Shown: one piece after another, positions 56,385 through 58,032 of the stretch
Position numbering within the stretch: position 1 is the first letter of the stretch
How the letters are laid out: every line of letters begins with the position of its first letter
NCBI GenBank assembly: GCA_030770535.1
Contig: JASVEC010000101.1
Coordinates: forward strand, 1 to 58,032
Reading direction: 5' to 3'
DNA: 58,032 nucleotides
Source of the DNA: Batkoa obscura
Taxonomy: Eukaryota > Entomophthoromycota > Entomophthoromycetes > Entomophthorales > Batkoaceae
The notes under the pieces: model-generated
Databases searched by the model: none
What the model was told of the DNA's origin: nothing
The model's input: the letters and a program-made list of their open reading frames with translations, nothing else
Position numbers and translations under genes: made by a program

Positions 56385-56839
56385 TTATTTAGAATATTTA
56401 GATGGAGGTTTCCAGTCAGGATCCTATTTGAGAATATTAATTGAATAATAAAAATAACGATAAAACTTACATTGAATTGGGAAGCCCATAACATGGAAGG
56501 GATCCATCTCTTTGGTGGGTAATGTCTCCACTAAAAATACTAGTTTAATTAATTCTGTTAACCCAATAAATTAGCTTACTTCTCTAGAAGCAGAAAAATT
56601 CCAAACTACGCCGATAAAAGCAGTCATACCAGCCATCACAATGGCAGTATTACGACGCCACTGTTTGGGGTGTGCCCACCAACCACCAGCCGGAGACCTG
56701 AATTGTCGATTAATTCTAAATCTTTAGTAAACTAAGATTATTCCTTACCATACATGTTTAGGATATTCGTAACGTTTTACAGCACCCTATATTGGTGTTT
56801 AATCATTGTTTTTTAGTTGATTAATCTATTTATTACCAT
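56385..56839 (-). CDS. Small single-span mitochondrial-type membrane protein (possible complex I accessory subunit)
   Basis: Five exons: 56839-56837 (ATG alone), 56786-56749, 56697-56580, 56530-56471 and 56423-56385; 85 aa. The sequence reads MGAVKRYEYPKHVW, then SPAGGWWAHPKQWRRNTA, one transmembrane helix (IVMAGMTAFIGVVWNFSA), then REWRHYPPKRWIPSML and a charged C-terminus. I recall the xYPKHVWSPxGGWWxxPKxWKRNTA block from small fungal and animal mitochondrial inner-membrane proteins linked to respiratory complexes, but cannot name the subunit. A Trp/Pro-rich N-terminal side and single helix fit a supernumerary subunit. The predicted first exon is only the start codon, as in RPS30. All later splice sites are regular. 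Confidence 0.75.
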
Positions 56840-58032
56840 TTTTTAAATGAAAAAATATATTATTTAATTAGCATTATCTGTTTCTTTCAATCTCAATCTG
56901 ATCTCTGATAGATGGGATTTTATTGGCCAGTTCGAATTTAAGCAAAAGTTTTAGTATTAGTTTTATTGGGACATAGTAATTATTTGCAAAATAAAGAATG
57001 TTTAATATTTATGCATGAAACCATAATATTATAAAAATAAACAACTATAATATACAATTATTTCAAGGTGGGATATTTATCAATACATGTTGAAACATCT
57101 GCTTAGAATTAAAAAATAACTACAAGGTGCATTGCAGATGATGCTTAAAATTATAAAAAATAAAAAATATTAAAATATCTATCCTTATAAAAACAAACAT
57201 TTATTTATTTTAATACAAACAATAAAATAAAAAACATTAGTTTTATAAAACTTTATCATCTAGAGGTACTATATTTTGTTTAAATGAAAACTATTTATAA
57301 AAAAAGCCTTGTATTTTATAAGAACAATAATAAATTATTGATTTCTAAGATTATTTGTAATCATCATTGTAAATTTATATATGCATCTATTTCAACATAT
57401 ATTATTCCAGAATCCTTTTACACTCTTTACAAAATTTTAAATGTATCGGTATATGGCTAAATAATGATAATGACAAAAACAGTAATAACAATGTCAGCCC
57501 TGACTATTATTATTATTGCCATATTATTATTGTTGTTTTATTTATTTATTATCATTTCATATACAATACAAAATCAACATGTTTATTTTTTATCTATTAT
57601 TCATTTCTTTATCTATGATAGTATATATCATAAAAATAATCAGAATAAGGCTAAAATAACAATTATAATACAATTATTATTTATTATATTATTACATATC
57701 TCACTTAATGTACTTTCTTTTAATTAGATACTCAACTGCAATTTAACTATTAATAAAATTAACTTATTGGTTTAGTTTTATTCAAAATTGTAGTCACTTG
57801 ATTAGTAGTTTTCAAATCAAAAATCAAAAAATTGAAAAACTGAAATTAAGGATTATCTTATTAGTTAATATAGATTTAAAATAAAGCTTAAAAATTACTA
57901 TTTTATTATATAATATATTCTTTACTATTATTATCCTTTATATATGTATGAATTCACTGTATTTTATCTTATTATAACATGGTTATAATATTAATATTAA
58001 TATTATCATTAAAGTCCCGGACTTTTTAAAAT
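56840..58032. other. AT-rich end of window, nothing supported
   Basis: About 1.2 kb. It contains a stretch of ATT/TAA simple sequence near 57464-57730 that is open in one frame but encodes only Ile/Leu-rich low complexity. No gene, tRNA or repeat copy is recognised. Confidence 0.55.

Noticed and set aside
57464-57727. 87-codon Ile/Leu-rich open frame
   Set aside because: Pure AT-rich low complexity (ATT/TTA codons); expected by chance in this composition.

Overview
The window is the end of a chromosome from an AT-rich eukaryote, most likely a fungus. It opens with about 1 kb of telomeric CCCTAA repeats, so the chromosome end is at the left. Coding genes are compact and split by many introns of about 35-190 bp, with GTAAGT/GTAATT-like donors and (T)AG acceptors. 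They use the standard genetic code. The gene content suggests a fungus with ordinary mitochondria: F-box/LRR and PPR proteins, yeast-like eS30 and uL11, Ale1-type MBOAT, an AA11-like LPMO, STRIPAK subunits, CENP-T, and a complex I assembly factor. A SERTA-like protein and an ERI1-type nuclease fit an early-diverging lineage better than a budding yeast, but this placement is inference.

Layout. 1-1010: telomere, with a CCCTAT-variant block at its inner edge. 1011-2210: subtelomeric, gene-free, with three copies of a short palindromic-ended repeat. 2211-20195: gene-dense, in the order TLC-domain protein (-), PPR protein (-), SDA1 (+), CENP-T (-), a nucleotidyltransferase-like gene between two repeat copies (+), a SIKE/FGFR1OP2-like coiled-coil protein (-), N-myristoyltransferase (+), glycine C-acetyltransferase (+), a MTH1-like Nudix hydrolase (+) and an ERI1-like exonuclease (-). 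20196-27550: gene-poor, with one SERTA-like proline-rich protein, five repeat copies and a broken secreted-repeat gene. 27551-46104: a long PPR protein (+), RPL12 (+), thiamine pyrophosphokinase (-), MOB4 (-), RPS30 (-), an unrecognised small gene (-), an F-box/LRR protein (-), an AA11-like LPMO (-), NDUFAF2 (+), RAT1/XRN2 (-), tRNA-Leu(UAA) (+) and an unrecognised gene (+). 46472-58032: a third PPR protein (+), a secreted repeat precursor (-), an Ale1-like MBOAT acyltransferase (+), porphobilinogen deaminase (+) and a small mitochondrial-type membrane protein (-), separated by long AT-rich spacers.

Functional links. Several genes serve mitochondria (three PPR proteins, NDUFAF2, GCAT and the small membrane protein). 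Others serve ribosome production (SDA1, RPL12, RPS30, RAT1). Two predicted STRIPAK partners (SIKE-like and MOB4) lie in one window. The most distinctive non-genic signal is a family of about 107-bp inverted-repeat elements, 13 copies in 58 kb, resembling a non-autonomous DNA transposon (MITE). Two copies bracket a nucleotidyltransferase-like gene, and two abut stop codons in the same relative orientation. Exon boundaries below were worked out by reading frame, splice motifs and remembered family sequences, without transcripts.
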